A DNA stretch of 27,889 nt from Hyphomicrobiales bacterium (GTDB lineage: Bacteria; Pseudomonadota; Alphaproteobacteria; Rhizobiales; Aestuariivirgaceae), in assembly GCA_023266715.1 (NCBI GenBank), contig JAHFPK010000005.1, positions 1 to 27,889 of the forward strand, written 5' to 3'. The notes under the pieces are model-generated. The model was given only the letters and a program-made list of their open reading frames with translations, did no database searches and was not told where the DNA came from. Below are positions 6,959 to 15,793 of the stretch, piece after piece. The first letter of the stretch is position 1; each line of letters opens with the position of its first letter. The translations under genes and the position numbers were made by a program.

Positions 6959-8076
6959 TGGAGTCTGCCACAATAGCCATGACAAAATTGCCGCCATTGC
7001 GGGCAATTTTTGACGCCCTTCCAAATCCTATACTGGTCATCGATGAGAATAACGTGATCTGTTTTGCCAACAGCGCAGCGGAAGATTTCTTCCAGGCCTC
7101 ATCCACGGTTCTGGCCCGCCACAAGCTCGATGAAGCCATGCCATTTTCAAGCCCGGTGCTGGACGTTGTCAAACAGGTCCGGCAATCCGCAGGCATTATG
7201 AATGAATATTCCGTAGGTGTGGGTACTCCGCGCATGGGTGGCGAACGCATTGTTGATCTGCAAACTGCGCTGATAAACGATGACCCCCGCTTTGTCGTTC
7301 TTACTTTGCTGCGCCGGTCCATGGCGCAGAAATTTGATCTGCAACTCACCCACCGCGGCGCCGCACGCTCCGTGTCCGGCATGGCCGCAATGCTGGCTCA
7401 TGAAATCAAGAACCCGCTCTCTGGCATCAGGGGCGCCGCACAATTGCTGGAACCCGTACTCGAAAATAATGACCGCGCTTTGGCAAAGTTGATTTGCGAG
7501 GAAACCGATCGCATCCGTGATCTTGTCGATCAGATGGAAGTCTTCTCCGATGAAAGGCCCTTGGAAAGACGGCCAGTCAATATTCATGTGGTGCTTGACC
7601 GGGTAAAGCAATTAACCGCCGCTGGAATGCCAAATACCATTGCCATTCGCGAAGAATATGATCCTTCTCTGCCATCCGTTCTTGGCAACCAGGATCAACT
7701 GGTCCAGGTCTTTCTGAATCTTGCAAAGAATGCGGCTGAATCCATTGCAGCTTCCGGTGCCGTTGGCGAAATTACCTTGACCACGGCATTTCGCCCCGGC
7801 GTTAAACTCACCGTGCCCGGCTCGAACGAGAGAGTCTCGTTGCCATTTGAGGTCTGTATTCACGACACTGGTCCCGGCATCAATGAAGACTTGAGACCCC
7901 ATATTTTCGATGCCTTCGTTACGACAAAACCCCAGGGCAGGGGCCTGGGCCTGGCCCTCGTTGCAAAAATTGTCCGCGATCATGGCGGCGTAGTTGAATG
8001 TATATCGCGCGAACGCGGCACGACATTTCGCGTGTTGCTGCCCATGTTGCGTCAACAGAATGAGGATAATAAGTGA
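6958..8076 (+). CDS. ntrB: Nitrogen regulation sensor histidine kinase NtrB
   Basis: This cytoplasmic sensor kinase and phosphatase controls NtrC in response to the PII nitrogen signal. The 372-residue protein has an N-terminal PAS domain (residues about 15-120, starting AIFDALPNPILVID). The dimerisation and phosphoacceptor helix holds His148 in AAMLAHEIKNPLSGIRGAAQ. The ATPase domain shows the N box (FLNLAKNAAESI), the G1 box (HDTGPGI) and the G2 box (GRGLGLALV). No membrane segment is present. The start is ATG 6958 (TGATG overlap with the dusB stop), 7 bases after GAGG; the GTG at 6955 is an alternative that would add one residue. The 3' end overlaps ntrC by four bases. Confidence 0.95.
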   Translation: MESATIAMTKLPPLRAIFDALPNPILVIDENNVICFANSAAEDFFQASSTVLARHKLDEAMPFSSPVLDVVKQVRQSAGIMNEYSVGVGTPRMGGERIVDLQTALINDDPRFVVLTLLRRSMAQKFDLQLTHRGAARSVSGMAAMLAHEIKNPLSGIRGAAQLLEPVLENNDRALAKLICEETDRIRDLVDQMEVFSDERPLERRPVNIHVVLDRVKQLTAAGMPNTIAIREEYDPSLPSVLGNQDQLVQVFLNLAKNAAESIAASGAVGEITLTTAFRPGVKLTVPGSNERVSLPFEVCIHDTGPGINEDLRPHIFDAFVTTKPQGRGLGLALVAKIVRDHGGVVECISRERGTTFRVLLPMLRQQNEDNK

Positions 8077-9521
8077 GCGCTAAAACAATTCTCCTGGCCG
8101 ACGACGACAGTGCAATCCGCACAGTTCTGACCCAGGCCCTGAACCGCGCTGGCTACAGCGTTCGCTCAACCGCTACCGCAACCGCCCTCTGGCGTTGGGT
8201 TTCCGAAGGGCAAGGTGACGCCGTGCTCACCGACGTCGTGTTGCCCGATGAGAACGCCTTTGATGTGATTCCGCGCATCAAGAAACTGCGTCCAAATTTG
8301 CCTGTCATCGTCATGAGCGCGCAAAACACGATCATGACTGCTATCACCGCGGCAGAACGCGGGGCCTATGACTATTTGCCGAAACCATTTGATCTCAATG
8401 CGCTTGTGCAAACCGTGGGACGCGCCCTTGAACAATCGTCAAAACCGACCGCTTCACAAGCGCGGGCGCAATCTGCCTCGGAAAATCTGCCTATTGTGGG
8501 GCGTTCGCCGGCCATGCAGGATATTTACCGCATCATCGCACGTCTCACGCAGACTGACCTTACCGTGATGATCGTGGGTGAATCCGGTACCGGCAAGGAA
8601 CTCGTCGCACGCGCCCTCCACGATTATGGCCGACGTCGCAAAGGTGCCTTCGTTGCTGTCAACATGGCAGCAATCCCGCGTGAACTCATTGAATCCGAAC
8701 TCTTCGGCCACGAGAAGGGAGCCTTTACCGGTGCCACTTCACGCATGGCCGGCCGCTTTGAACAGGCCGAGGGCGGAACGTTATTCCTCGACGAAATCGG
8801 TGATATGCCGCTTGAAGCGCAAACACGGTTGCTGCGGGTGTTGCAGCAAAGCGAATATACCTCCGTCGGTGGCGTATCCCCGATCAAAACAAATGTGCGC
8901 ATCATTGCCGCAACCCACCGGGATTTGCGCCAGCTCATCACCCAAGGACAATTCCGCGAAGACTTGTTCTTTCGTTTGAATGTCGTGCCTCTGCAAATTC
9001 CGGCGTTGCGCGAGCGCCTGGAAGACCTGCCCGATCTAACCCGTCATTTTCTTGAGCGTGCCGCCACCGAGGGATTGCCCCGCAAGGAAATCTCGCAAGA
9101 TGCCGTAGCGGCGCTGCAATCCTATCGCTGGCCTGGAAATGTTCGCGAGCTTGAAAATCTGATCAAGCGCCTGATGGCCATGGAAAGCGACGACACCATA
9201 ACCGCCGGCTCGGTAACCCGCGAACTCGCAACATCGCCGCCCGTGAAGCAATCAGCCAATCAGACGATTGATTTCGACAAGCCGGCCGAATTCTTCGAAA
9301 ACTATCTTGCCGAATACTTTGCCTCGTTCGGTTCCAACCTGCCGCCCGCTGGCCTCTATGAACGCATCCTTGCGGAAATAGAGCCACCCTTATTGCGCGC
9401 AAGCCTAGCTGCCACCAACGGTAACCAACTTCGCGCCGCAGATTTGCTCGGGATCAATCGCAATACGCTGAGAACCAAACTGCGCAGCCGGAACATAAAG
9501 AGCATTCGCGGCCTGCATTAA
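8073..9521 (+). CDS. ntrC: Nitrogen regulation response regulator NtrC
   Basis: This 482-residue sigma54-dependent activator turns on nitrogen assimilation genes when phosphorylated by NtrB. The receiver domain spans residues 1-120, with the acidic pocket at ADDD, the phosphoacceptor Asp54 in VLTDVVLP and the Lys of PKPFD near 104. The AAA+ domain has Walker A GESGTGKE (169-176), an intact GAFTGA loop (216-221) that contacts sigma54-RNA polymerase, and Walker B GGTLFLDEIGDMP. The C-terminal Fis-type helix-turn-helix is about residues 448-475 (LRAADLLGINRNTLRTKL). The GTG start overlaps the ntrB stop (GTGA), with AGGAT just upstream. Keeping GAFTGA contrasts with the neighbouring NtrX. Confidence 0.97.
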   Translation: MSAKTILLADDDSAIRTVLTQALNRAGYSVRSTATATALWRWVSEGQGDAVLTDVVLPDENAFDVIPRIKKLRPNLPVIVMSAQNTIMTAITAAERGAYDYLPKPFDLNALVQTVGRALEQSSKPTASQARAQSASENLPIVGRSPAMQDIYRIIARLTQTDLTVMIVGESGTGKELVARALHDYGRRRKGAFVAVNMAAIPRELIESELFGHEKGAFTGATSRMAGRFEQAEGGTLFLDEIGDMPLEAQTRLLRVLQQSEYTSVGGVSPIKTNVRIIAATHRDLRQLITQGQFREDLFFRLNVVPLQIPALRERLEDLPDLTRHFLERAATEGLPRKEISQDAVAALQSYRWPGNVRELENLIKRLMAMESDDTITAGSVTRELATSPPVKQSANQTIDFDKPAEFFENYLAEYFASFGSNLPPAGLYERILAEIEPPLLRASLAATNGNQLRAADLLGINRNTLRTKLRSRNIKSIRGLH

Positions 9522-9541
9522 GCAATACTGTCGCAAATCCG

Positions 9542-9576
9542 CCACTATTACTGTTGATTTCAGGCAACAGTAGTGG
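9542..9576 (+). promoter_or_regulatory. Imperfect inverted repeat between ntrC and ntrY
   Basis: The left arm CCACTA-TTA-CTGTTG (9542-9556) pairs with CAACAGTAGTGG (9565-9576), giving 12 pairs with a three-base bulge and an eight-base loop. No run of T follows, so it is not an obvious intrinsic terminator. It ends 13 bases before the ntrY start codon. It could shape the ntrY leader or bind a regulator; neither is shown. Confidence 0.5.
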
Positions 9577-9589
9577 TGAATCAGTGGCC

Positions 9590-11797
9590 ATGACCGAGAA
9601 GAGTGAACATCGTATATCCAGCAAACTCCGCCGCCTGACAGGCTGGGCGGGCTTTGGTCTTGTGGTGCTGGGGATTATCAGCGGCCTGACGACATTTGCT
9701 GTTTTAACTGGCCTGACACCCATTATCCCGACGAGAGACGTAACCACGGCTCTTTGGCTATTAAACACCGGCCTAGTCATAATCATGGCGGCGATGATTG
9801 GTGGACAGGTGCTATTTCTCCTGAAAGAGCGCCGCAGGGGTACTGCCGGTGCAGGGCTTCACATACGTCTCATCTCGCTATTCAGTCTGATTGCCGTAGT
9901 GCCCGCAATTATTGTTGCCGTATTTGCTTTCGTGACGCTGAGTAGGGGACTGGACACTTGGTTCTCGCAGCGTACACAGGCCATCGTCAATTCAGCTGTC
10001 ACCGTTGCTGAAGAGTATATTCGTAATACGGCTGAAGCCACCCGAAACGACGTTGCCAACATCTCTGCCGATCTTAATCAGCAAAAAGCATTATTCGATT
10101 CGGACCGTGCAGCCTTTGTGCGCCGGGTCGCCCGCCATGCGGCACTTCGGGGACTGGCCGGCGCCTTTGTTTTTGATCAAAGCCAGAAGCGCATTGATGT
10201 CAATGTCACGGCCAGCGACAAGGTCAAGTTCCTGGCTCCATCACCAGAGACAATTGCCCACGCCGATAGGGGTGACCTGGTCCTGATCCCTCCTGGTGAA
10301 GGCGGCAATCTTGTGCGTGCCCTTATTAAGCTACAAGGCTTTCCAAGCCATTATTTATATGTCTACCGGTTTATATCCCCGACGGTTATTGAGCAACTCA
10401 GCAAAACCCGCGAAGCCAAGGCGGAATATGATACGCTCCTGAAACAGCGCACGGGCGTGCAATTCACTTTTGGCATGATGTATGCGCTTGTAGCCTTTGT
10501 CTTCCTGTTGGCAGCAATGTGGATTGGTCTGTGGTTTTCGGACCGGCTGGTAGCTCCAATTGTACGCATCCTGGATGCCTCGCGTCGCGTGGCGCAGGGT
10601 GATTTTGCCGCCAAAGTTAGTACCATCGAAGGCATCGGCGATTTGGAAACGCTGGCTCGTACTTTCAATTTCATGACTGACCAGGTGGCCCAGCATCAGG
10701 ATGAGCTCCTTAAGACAAATGATCAACTCGACGAACGCCGGCGGTTTACTGAAGCCATGCTGGCGGGCGTGAGCGCAGGCGTCATTGGTATTGATCCCGA
10801 AGAAAAAATATCGCTCGTCAATCGCTCCGCCTTGCAGCTCCTGGGTGCACCCGAACAGGACCTGCTTGGTCAATCTTTTAATAGCGCCTTGCCGGCATTC
10901 GCTTCTCTCTTGGTGCTGGCAAAATCCCGTCCTTCTGGATTTGCAGAGGGCCAGGTGGAAATGCAAATTCACGGCCGTGATTTGAGTTTTGTGGCCCGGA
11001 TAACCACCGAATTGTCAGACGATGCCCAACATGGCTTTGTTCTGACCTTTGATGACATTACGGATCTTGTTTCCGCCCAGCGGAACACGGCCTGGGCCGA
11101 CATTGCGCGCCGCATTGCACACGAAATCAAAAACCCGCTAACCCCCATTCAGCTTTCTGCCGAACGTTTGAAGCGCAAATACAGCAAGCAAATTCACTCG
11201 GACCGGCAAGTGTTCGAGCAATGCACTGATACGATCATTCGCCAGGTCGGAGACATCGGCCGCATGGTTGATGAGTTCTCCTCTTTTGCCCGCATGCCAA
11301 AAGCCGCGCCGGAATCGGTAAATCTTGCCGACGTGGTGAAAGATGCGACGGTGCTTCAGCGTGTTTCAACGCGCGATATTGATATCGATGTCGATGTCAG
11401 CAAGGCAGATTTCGTGTTCCTTTTTGATCGCCGCCTGATCACGCAGGCCGTCACCAATCTTGTGAAAAATGCCGCTGAAGCCATTGATGGGCGCATGAGC
11501 CATGATGCTCTCGAAAAAGGTCACCTGCTCGTTGAGGCTGGCATCGAAAACCGTGTTCCATTCATTCGCGTGACCGACAATGGCGTGGGGCTGCCAAAGG
11601 AAAATCGCAATCGCCTGGCCGAACCCTACATGACCACCCGCGAGAAGGGCACAGGCCTTGGCCTGGCAATTGTCAAACGCATCATGGAAGAACACGGCGG
11701 CCGCTTAAGACTGCACGACGCACCCTCCGGCAAGGGTGCACAAGTAACCTTGGAATTCTCACGCCTCTCCGAACCCCTTTTAGTTTCCGCTGAGTGA
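9590..11797 (+). CDS. ntrY: Membrane sensor histidine kinase NtrY
   Basis: This 735-residue membrane-bound kinase is the partner of NtrX. Three N-terminal membrane helices lie at about residues 19-42, 54-77 and 90-115. A periplasmic sensor region of roughly 170 residues follows, then a fourth helix near 290-315. After it come a HAMP linker (DASRRVAQGDFAAKV), a PAS domain (MLAGVSAGVIGIDPEEKI) and the kinase core. His511 sits in ARRIAHEIKNPLTPIQLSAERL, and the ATPase boxes are LVKNAAEAI, DNGVGLP and GTGLGLAIV. In other alphaproteobacteria NtrYX responds to redox or oxygen and affects nitrogen metabolism and envelope functions. ATG 9590 is my choice; an in-frame TTG at 9554 would put the start within the inverted repeat. 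The gene is 9 bases from ntrX. Confidence 0.94.
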   Translation: MTEKSEHRISSKLRRLTGWAGFGLVVLGIISGLTTFAVLTGLTPIIPTRDVTTALWLLNTGLVIIMAAMIGGQVLFLLKERRRGTAGAGLHIRLISLFSLIAVVPAIIVAVFAFVTLSRGLDTWFSQRTQAIVNSAVTVAEEYIRNTAEATRNDVANISADLNQQKALFDSDRAAFVRRVARHAALRGLAGAFVFDQSQKRIDVNVTASDKVKFLAPSPETIAHADRGDLVLIPPGEGGNLVRALIKLQGFPSHYLYVYRFISPTVIEQLSKTREAKAEYDTLLKQRTGVQFTFGMMYALVAFVFLLAAMWIGLWFSDRLVAPIVRILDASRRVAQGDFAAKVSTIEGIGDLETLARTFNFMTDQVAQHQDELLKTNDQLDERRRFTEAMLAGVSAGVIGIDPEEKISLVNRSALQLLGAPEQDLLGQSFNSALPAFASLLVLAKSRPSGFAEGQVEMQIHGRDLSFVARITTELSDDAQHGFVLTFDDITDLVSAQRNTAWADIARRIAHEIKNPLTPIQLSAERLKRKYSKQIHSDRQVFEQCTDTIIRQVGDIGRMVDEFSSFARMPKAAPESVNLADVVKDATVLQRVSTRDIDIDVDVSKADFVFLFDRRLITQAVTNLVKNAAEAIDGRMSHDALEKGHLLVEAGIENRVPFIRVTDNGVGLPKENRNRLAEPYMTTREKGTGLGLAIVKRIMEEHGGRLRLHDAPSGKGAQVTLEFSRLSEPLLVSAE

Positions 11798-11806
11798 GTA
11801 AACTTT

Positions 11807-13195
11807 ATGGCTGCTGACGTACTAATTGTTGATGATGAAGCCGATATTCGTGAACTGATCGCCGGTATTCTACAGGACGAGGGTTACGAAACGCGGCTCG
11901 CCCATAACAGTGACGCCGCACTTACAGAAGTCAATCAGCGCCGTCCTTCGCTTATCATTCTCGATATCTGGTTGCAGGGTTCCAAGCTTGACGGGCTCGA
12001 TCTCCTGCAAGTCATCAAGGAGAAGCACCAGGACGTACCCGTTGTCATCATTTCAGGTCATGGAAATATCGAAACGGCCGTTGCGGCGATCAAACGCGGC
12101 GCCTACGAATACATCGAGAAACCATTCAATGCGGATCGGCTTTTGCTCGTTGTTGGCCGAGCCCTCGAAACCAGCCGGCTCAAGCGCGAAAATGAATCGC
12201 TGAAAGGTCGCAGTGGCGGCGATACAGAGTTGTATGGCTCGTCTGTTGCCATGCGCCAATTGCGCCAACTCCTCAAGAAAATCGCTCCGGCAAACAGCCG
12301 TGTTCTGATCAGTGGTGAAATGGGAACTGGCAAGGAACTTACCGCGCGCATGCTTCATGCTCTCTCCGGCCGGGCGGATGGTCCCTTTGTAACGTTGAGT
12401 GCCGCCACCATGGCGCCTGAGCGCATGGAAGAAGAGTTATTCGGCATTGAAGCAGCACCCGGCACCGAACAAAGGGTAGGAGCCCTGGAAGAGGCTCACG
12501 GTGGCACCCTTTTCATTGATGAAGTAGCCGATATGCCATTAGTCACCCAGGGCAAGGTCCTGCGCGTTCTTCTTGACCAGACATTTCAACGCGTCGGCGG
12601 GGCAAAAAAAGTGCGCGTTGATGTACGCATCGTCTCTTCCACCAGCCGTGATCTGGTGAATCTGATTGCCGAGAACAAGTTCAGGGAAGACCTCTACCAC
12701 CGCCTGGGAGTTGTCCCTGTGCGTGTTCCAAGCCTTAGCGAAAGGCGGGAAGACATTCCTGAATTGATCGAATATTTTGCCAAAACCTATTCCGCCGTGG
12801 CAGGCCAGCCCTTGCGTAGGATTGCCAATGACGCCATCGCCGTTTTACAAACGCGCAACTGGACCGGCAATGTGCGTGAGCTCAAGAACAACGTAGAGCG
12901 CATCATGATCTTGGCCAGCGGCGATCCACAAAGCGAAATCACCGCGGCCATGCTCCCCTCCGATGTTGGAACCTCGAACGGAGAAGGCGGAATGTTTTCA
13001 GGCGAACATCTGCTCACTCTACCCCTGCGCGAGGCAAGGGAGGCTTTTGAGCGTGATTATGTGGCGGCCCAGCTTTCGCGCTTTGGTGGCAACATCTCAA
13101 GAACCTCCATATTCATTGGCATGGAGCGCTCAGCTCTCCATCGCAAAATCAAGCTCCTGGGCCTGATTGGCAAGGGTGAAGAAGATGCAACCTAG
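11807..13195 (+). CDS. ntrX: Response regulator NtrX (GAFTGA loop absent)
   Basis: This 462-residue NtrC-family response regulator pairs with NtrY. The receiver domain carries acidic residues at VDDE, the phosphoacceptor Asp53 in LIILDIWL and the Lys of IEKPF near 105. The AAA+ domain keeps Walker A GEMGTGKE (170-177) and Walker B GGTLFIDEVADMP. A Fis-type helix-turn-helix ends the protein (GGNISRTSIFIGMERSALHRKI). At the place where NtrC has GAFTGA this protein reads LFGIEAAPGTEQRVGALEEA, so the sigma54-contact loop is missing. It is therefore unlikely to work as a sigma54 activator and more likely acts as an ordinary DNA-binding regulator. Loss of the loop has been noted in other alphaproteobacterial NtrX proteins. 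The start ATG follows GAGTGAG. Confidence 0.95.
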   Translation: MAADVLIVDDEADIRELIAGILQDEGYETRLAHNSDAALTEVNQRRPSLIILDIWLQGSKLDGLDLLQVIKEKHQDVPVVIISGHGNIETAVAAIKRGAYEYIEKPFNADRLLLVVGRALETSRLKRENESLKGRSGGDTELYGSSVAMRQLRQLLKKIAPANSRVLISGEMGTGKELTARMLHALSGRADGPFVTLSAATMAPERMEEELFGIEAAPGTEQRVGALEEAHGGTLFIDEVADMPLVTQGKVLRVLLDQTFQRVGGAKKVRVDVRIVSSTSRDLVNLIAENKFREDLYHRLGVVPVRVPSLSERREDIPELIEYFAKTYSAVAGQPLRRIANDAIAVLQTRNWTGNVRELKNNVERIMILASGDPQSEITAAMLPSDVGTSNGEGGMFSGEHLLTLPLREAREAFERDYVAAQLSRFGGNISRTSIFIGMERSALHRKIKLLGLIGKGEEDAT

Positions 13196-13275
13196 GCGTT
13201 TGGCCTGTTGCAAATTATGTGATAAACAGAAATCAAGGTGAATAAGCGCTGGCCTTCAAAAACAGAGAAAAGAAA

Positions 13276-13521
13276 ATGGCACAAGAAAAACCGCAAAACC
13301 TGCAAGATACCTTCTTAAATCATGTCCGTAAGCAGAAGGTCCCCGTAACAGTCTTCCTCGTCAACGGCGTGAAGCTGCAGGGCATCGTCACGTGGTTTGA
13401 CAACTTTTGCCTTCTGCTGCGCCGGGATGGCATGTCGCAACTGGTTTACAAGCACGCCATATCGACCATCATGCCGGGCGGACCAATAACCCTGTTTGAC
13501 GAAGAAAGCGGCGGCGCGTGA
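13276..13521 (+). CDS. hfq: RNA chaperone Hfq
   Basis: This 81-residue Sm-like protein forms a hexamer that brings small RNAs and mRNAs together. The Sm1 motif is VPVTVFLVNGVKLQGIVTWFDNFCLLL and the Sm2 motif is the canonical YKHAISTIMP; the N-terminal NLQDTFLNHVRKQ helix carries the proximal-face residues. The short acidic C-terminus is typical of alphaproteobacteria, unlike the longer tail of enterobacterial Hfq. The purine-rich GAGAAAAG before ATG 13276 serves as ribosome binding site. An 80-base gap separates it from ntrX, in which I could not name a convincing promoter. The stop codon overlaps the hflX start. Confidence 0.97.
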   Translation: MAQEKPQNLQDTFLNHVRKQKVPVTVFLVNGVKLQGIVTWFDNFCLLLRRDGMSQLVYKHAISTIMPGGPITLFDEESGGA

Positions 13522-14879
13522 ATTCCAAGAAACACGCAAAATTTGGTGCCGGCGTAGATTTTCAGATTGAAGGCCCAGAGCTCACCCGGGCAGTTGTCGT
13601 TCACGTTGAGCGAAAAGCCAGGGCTGAAGCCAAGGCGACTGACCGCAATGCGCAGAGCAAACTGGCAGAAGCTGTTGGCTTGGCTGAAGCCATTGAGCTC
13701 GATATCGTCGATACAATGATCGCACCACTGGCATCACCCAGACCAGCGACATTTATTGGCTCTGGCAAGGTCGCAGAAATTGCCAGGCATGTTGCCGATG
13801 CCGAAGCGGAACTTGTGGTGGTCAATGCCCAACTCTCACCCATCCAGCAGCGCAATTTGGAAACCGAATGGAAAGCCAAGGTGCTGGATCGGACGGGGCT
13901 CATTCTTGAAATTTTCGGCCGCCGGGCCAGCACGAAAGAGGGCATTCTCCAGGTCGAGCTCGCCCACCTGCAATATCAAAAAAGCAGGCTTGTGCGTTCA
14001 TGGACTCATTTGGAGCGCCAACGCGGCGGTTTTGGTTTCATTGGCGGCCCGGGTGAAAGCCAGCTCGAAATGGATCGAAGGCTCATCCAAGAACGCATTT
14101 CAAAAATTAAGGGTGAACTTGAAACCGTTGTCAAAACCCGCGATCTGCACCGCAAGGGCAGGGAGCGCGTGCCCTACCCGATTGTCGCTTTGGTGGGCTA
14201 CACCAATGCCGGAAAATCCACGCTCTTCAATAAGCTGACCTCTGCAAATGTCCTGGCCAGGGATTTGCTCTTTGCAACACTTGATCCAACAATGAGAAAT
14301 CTTGCCCTGCCCAGCGGACGGAAAATTATCCTCTCAGACACAGTGGGTTTTATCTCGGAACTTCCAACCGCTTTGATCGCCTCATTTCGTGCCACGTTGG
14401 AGGAGGTCCTGGCCGCAGATATTATCCTTCATGTGCGGGATGTCAGTCATGATGAAACCGAAGCCCAGAGCCATGACGTGAGCCTTGTCCTGGAAGAGCT
14501 CGGCATCCATGAGGATCGCCGCAGTCAGATTATTGAGGTGTGGAACAAGGCCGATCTCCTGGGTCCGTTGGCCTTGGCAACGCGGGAAGCCCAGGCTCAG
14601 CGCCGTGACGACTGTGTCTTGGTCTCTTCCATTGATGGCCAGGGTATTGATCAGCTTTTGGCAATGATTGAGAAGCGCCTGGCTAAAAAGAGCATGATAT
14701 TTGAAATTATGGTTGACGCCTCTGATGGCAAGGGCATGGCCTGGCTCCACCAGCGTGGCGAAGTTTTGGCCCGCAAGGCCCATGCGGATGGCCGCACAAA
14801 ACTCTCCGTGAGGCTTGACGCCGATACGGCAGGACAGGCCCAGTCAAAGTTTGGCAAGGCCATGAAAGCGAAATCTTAG
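13518..14879 (+). CDS. hflX: Ribosome-associated GTPase HflX
   Basis: This 453-residue GTPase binds 50S/70S particles and in other bacteria splits stalled or hibernating ribosomes. The N-terminal HflX domain contains the conserved PATFIGSGKVAEI and QLSPIQQRNLE, then DRTGLILEIFGRRASTKEG. A coiled-coil segment bears GGPGESQLEMDRR. The G domain has G1 GYTNAGKST, the switch I region (ATLDPTMR), G3 DTVGFI and G4 NKAD. The GTG start overlaps the hfq stop by four bases (GTGA), a coupling of hfq and hflX also seen in many proteobacteria. The 3' end overlaps the convergent mazG by four bases. Confidence 0.97.
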   Translation: MNSKKHAKFGAGVDFQIEGPELTRAVVVHVERKARAEAKATDRNAQSKLAEAVGLAEAIELDIVDTMIAPLASPRPATFIGSGKVAEIARHVADAEAELVVVNAQLSPIQQRNLETEWKAKVLDRTGLILEIFGRRASTKEGILQVELAHLQYQKSRLVRSWTHLERQRGGFGFIGGPGESQLEMDRRLIQERISKIKGELETVVKTRDLHRKGRERVPYPIVALVGYTNAGKSTLFNKLTSANVLARDLLFATLDPTMRNLALPSGRKIILSDTVGFISELPTALIASFRATLEEVLAADIILHVRDVSHDETEAQSHDVSLVLEELGIHEDRRSQIIEVWNKADLLGPLALATREAQAQRRDDCVLVSSIDGQGIDQLLAMIEKRLAKKSMIFEIMVDASDGKGMAWLHQRGEVLARKAHADGRTKLSVRLDADTAGQAQSKFGKAMKAKS

Positions 14880-15685
14880 TCCAGCTCCTTCTCAAACTCT
14901 TTGGCCGCGTCCCACAACGCATCCATCTCTTCCAAACTGGAGTCCTTTGGCTGCTTGCCACGTTTTTCGAGTTCGAGCTCTATGTGGCGAAACCGACGTT
15001 CAAACTTTGCATTGGTTGTTCGCAGCGCGTCTTCGGGATCAATACCGAGATGGCGGGCCACATTGGCCAAAGCGAACAATAGATCGCCAAACTCGGAAAC
15101 TTTCTCCTTATCCGGCGCGTTGCGGAATTCCGCGATCTCCTCGGATATTTTGTCATAGACATTATCGACTGATGGCCAATCAAAACCAACTTTTGCCGCC
15201 TTGGCTTGCAGCTTCAACGCCCGGGTCAATCCGGGTAGGGCAAGGGGCACCGCGGACAGCAGGCCTTCTGGCTGTTTCTTCTTCTTCGCTCGTTCCTTCG
15301 CCTTCATATCCTCCCAAAAGCCCTTGGCCAGCTTGGCAGATTTTGCGGCTTCACTGCCAAACACATGGGGATGTCTCCGCACCATCTTTTTGTTGATTGT
15401 CTCCAGGACATCATCAAGCGTAAACGCGCCTTCTTCATCGGCCAACTGGGCGTGGTAGACCGTTTGCAAAAGCAGGTCACCCAGTTCCTCACAGAGATCG
15501 GCGCGATTACCGCGCGTGATCGCATCCGCAACTTCATAGGCTTCTTCAATTGTATAAGGCGCTATGGTCTCAAATTTCTGCTCCAAATCCCATGGGCAGC
15601 CAGTAACCGGCGTTCTCAGGGCCTTCATGATGGCACGCAGGGTTTCGATGCGGCGAGGGTCCATTTGAACAGGATCAATCGTCAT
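14876..15685 (-). CDS. mazG: Nucleoside triphosphate pyrophosphohydrolase MazG
   Basis: This 269-residue all-helical hydrolase converts nucleoside triphosphates to monophosphates and pyrophosphate, cleaning the pool of abnormal nucleotides; in E. coli it also moderates ppGpp-related stress. Two MazG modules are visible. The first has CPWDLEQKFETI, EEAYEVADAI and the metal-binding EELGDLL. The second has KVGFDWPSVDNVYDKISEEIAEFRNA followed by EFGDLLFALANVARHLGIDPEDALRTTNAKFERRF. A lysine-rich linker (KERAKKKKQ) lies between them. The start ATG 15685 is closely preceded by GAGGTGG; a second in-frame ATG seven codons in is possible. It has its own promoter-like sequence and is not tightly linked to the gene upstream. 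Confidence 0.95.
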   Translation of the reverse strand: MTIDPVQMDPRRIETLRAIMKALRTPVTGCPWDLEQKFETIAPYTIEEAYEVADAITRGNRADLCEELGDLLLQTVYHAQLADEEGAFTLDDVLETINKKMVRRHPHVFGSEAAKSAKLAKGFWEDMKAKERAKKKKQPEGLLSAVPLALPGLTRALKLQAKAAKVGFDWPSVDNVYDKISEEIAEFRNAPDKEKVSEFGDLLFALANVARHLGIDPEDALRTTNAKFERRFRHIELELEKRGKQPKDSSLEEMDALWDAAKEFEKELD

Positions 15686-15702
15686 GCCACCTCACTTATT
15701 CG

Positions 15703-15718
15703 CATAATATATATTATG
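15703..15718. repeat. Perfect 16-bp palindrome over the mazG -10 region
   Basis: CATAATATATATTATG reads the same on both strands. It covers the putative -10 box of the mazG promoter and the expected start point. This is where an operator for a repressor would sit, but an AT-rich palindrome can also arise by chance. Confidence 0.55.
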
Positions 15719-15739
15719 GAATATTTTGATACTTGTCAG
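15711..15739 (-). promoter_or_regulatory. Putative sigma70-type promoter for mazG
   Basis: On the minus strand, CTGACA (15739-15734), 17 bases, then TAATAT (15716-15711): five of six and four of six against TTGACA/TATAAT. Transcription would begin around 15703, giving a short leader that includes the mazG ribosome binding site. It lies in the 108-base AT-rich gap after the unknown exported protein gene. Confidence 0.5.
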
Positions 15740-15793
15740 GAGAGGCAAAAATAGCCCCGTTAATTGCATAAGTACGACAGTTCAAACGCTGCC

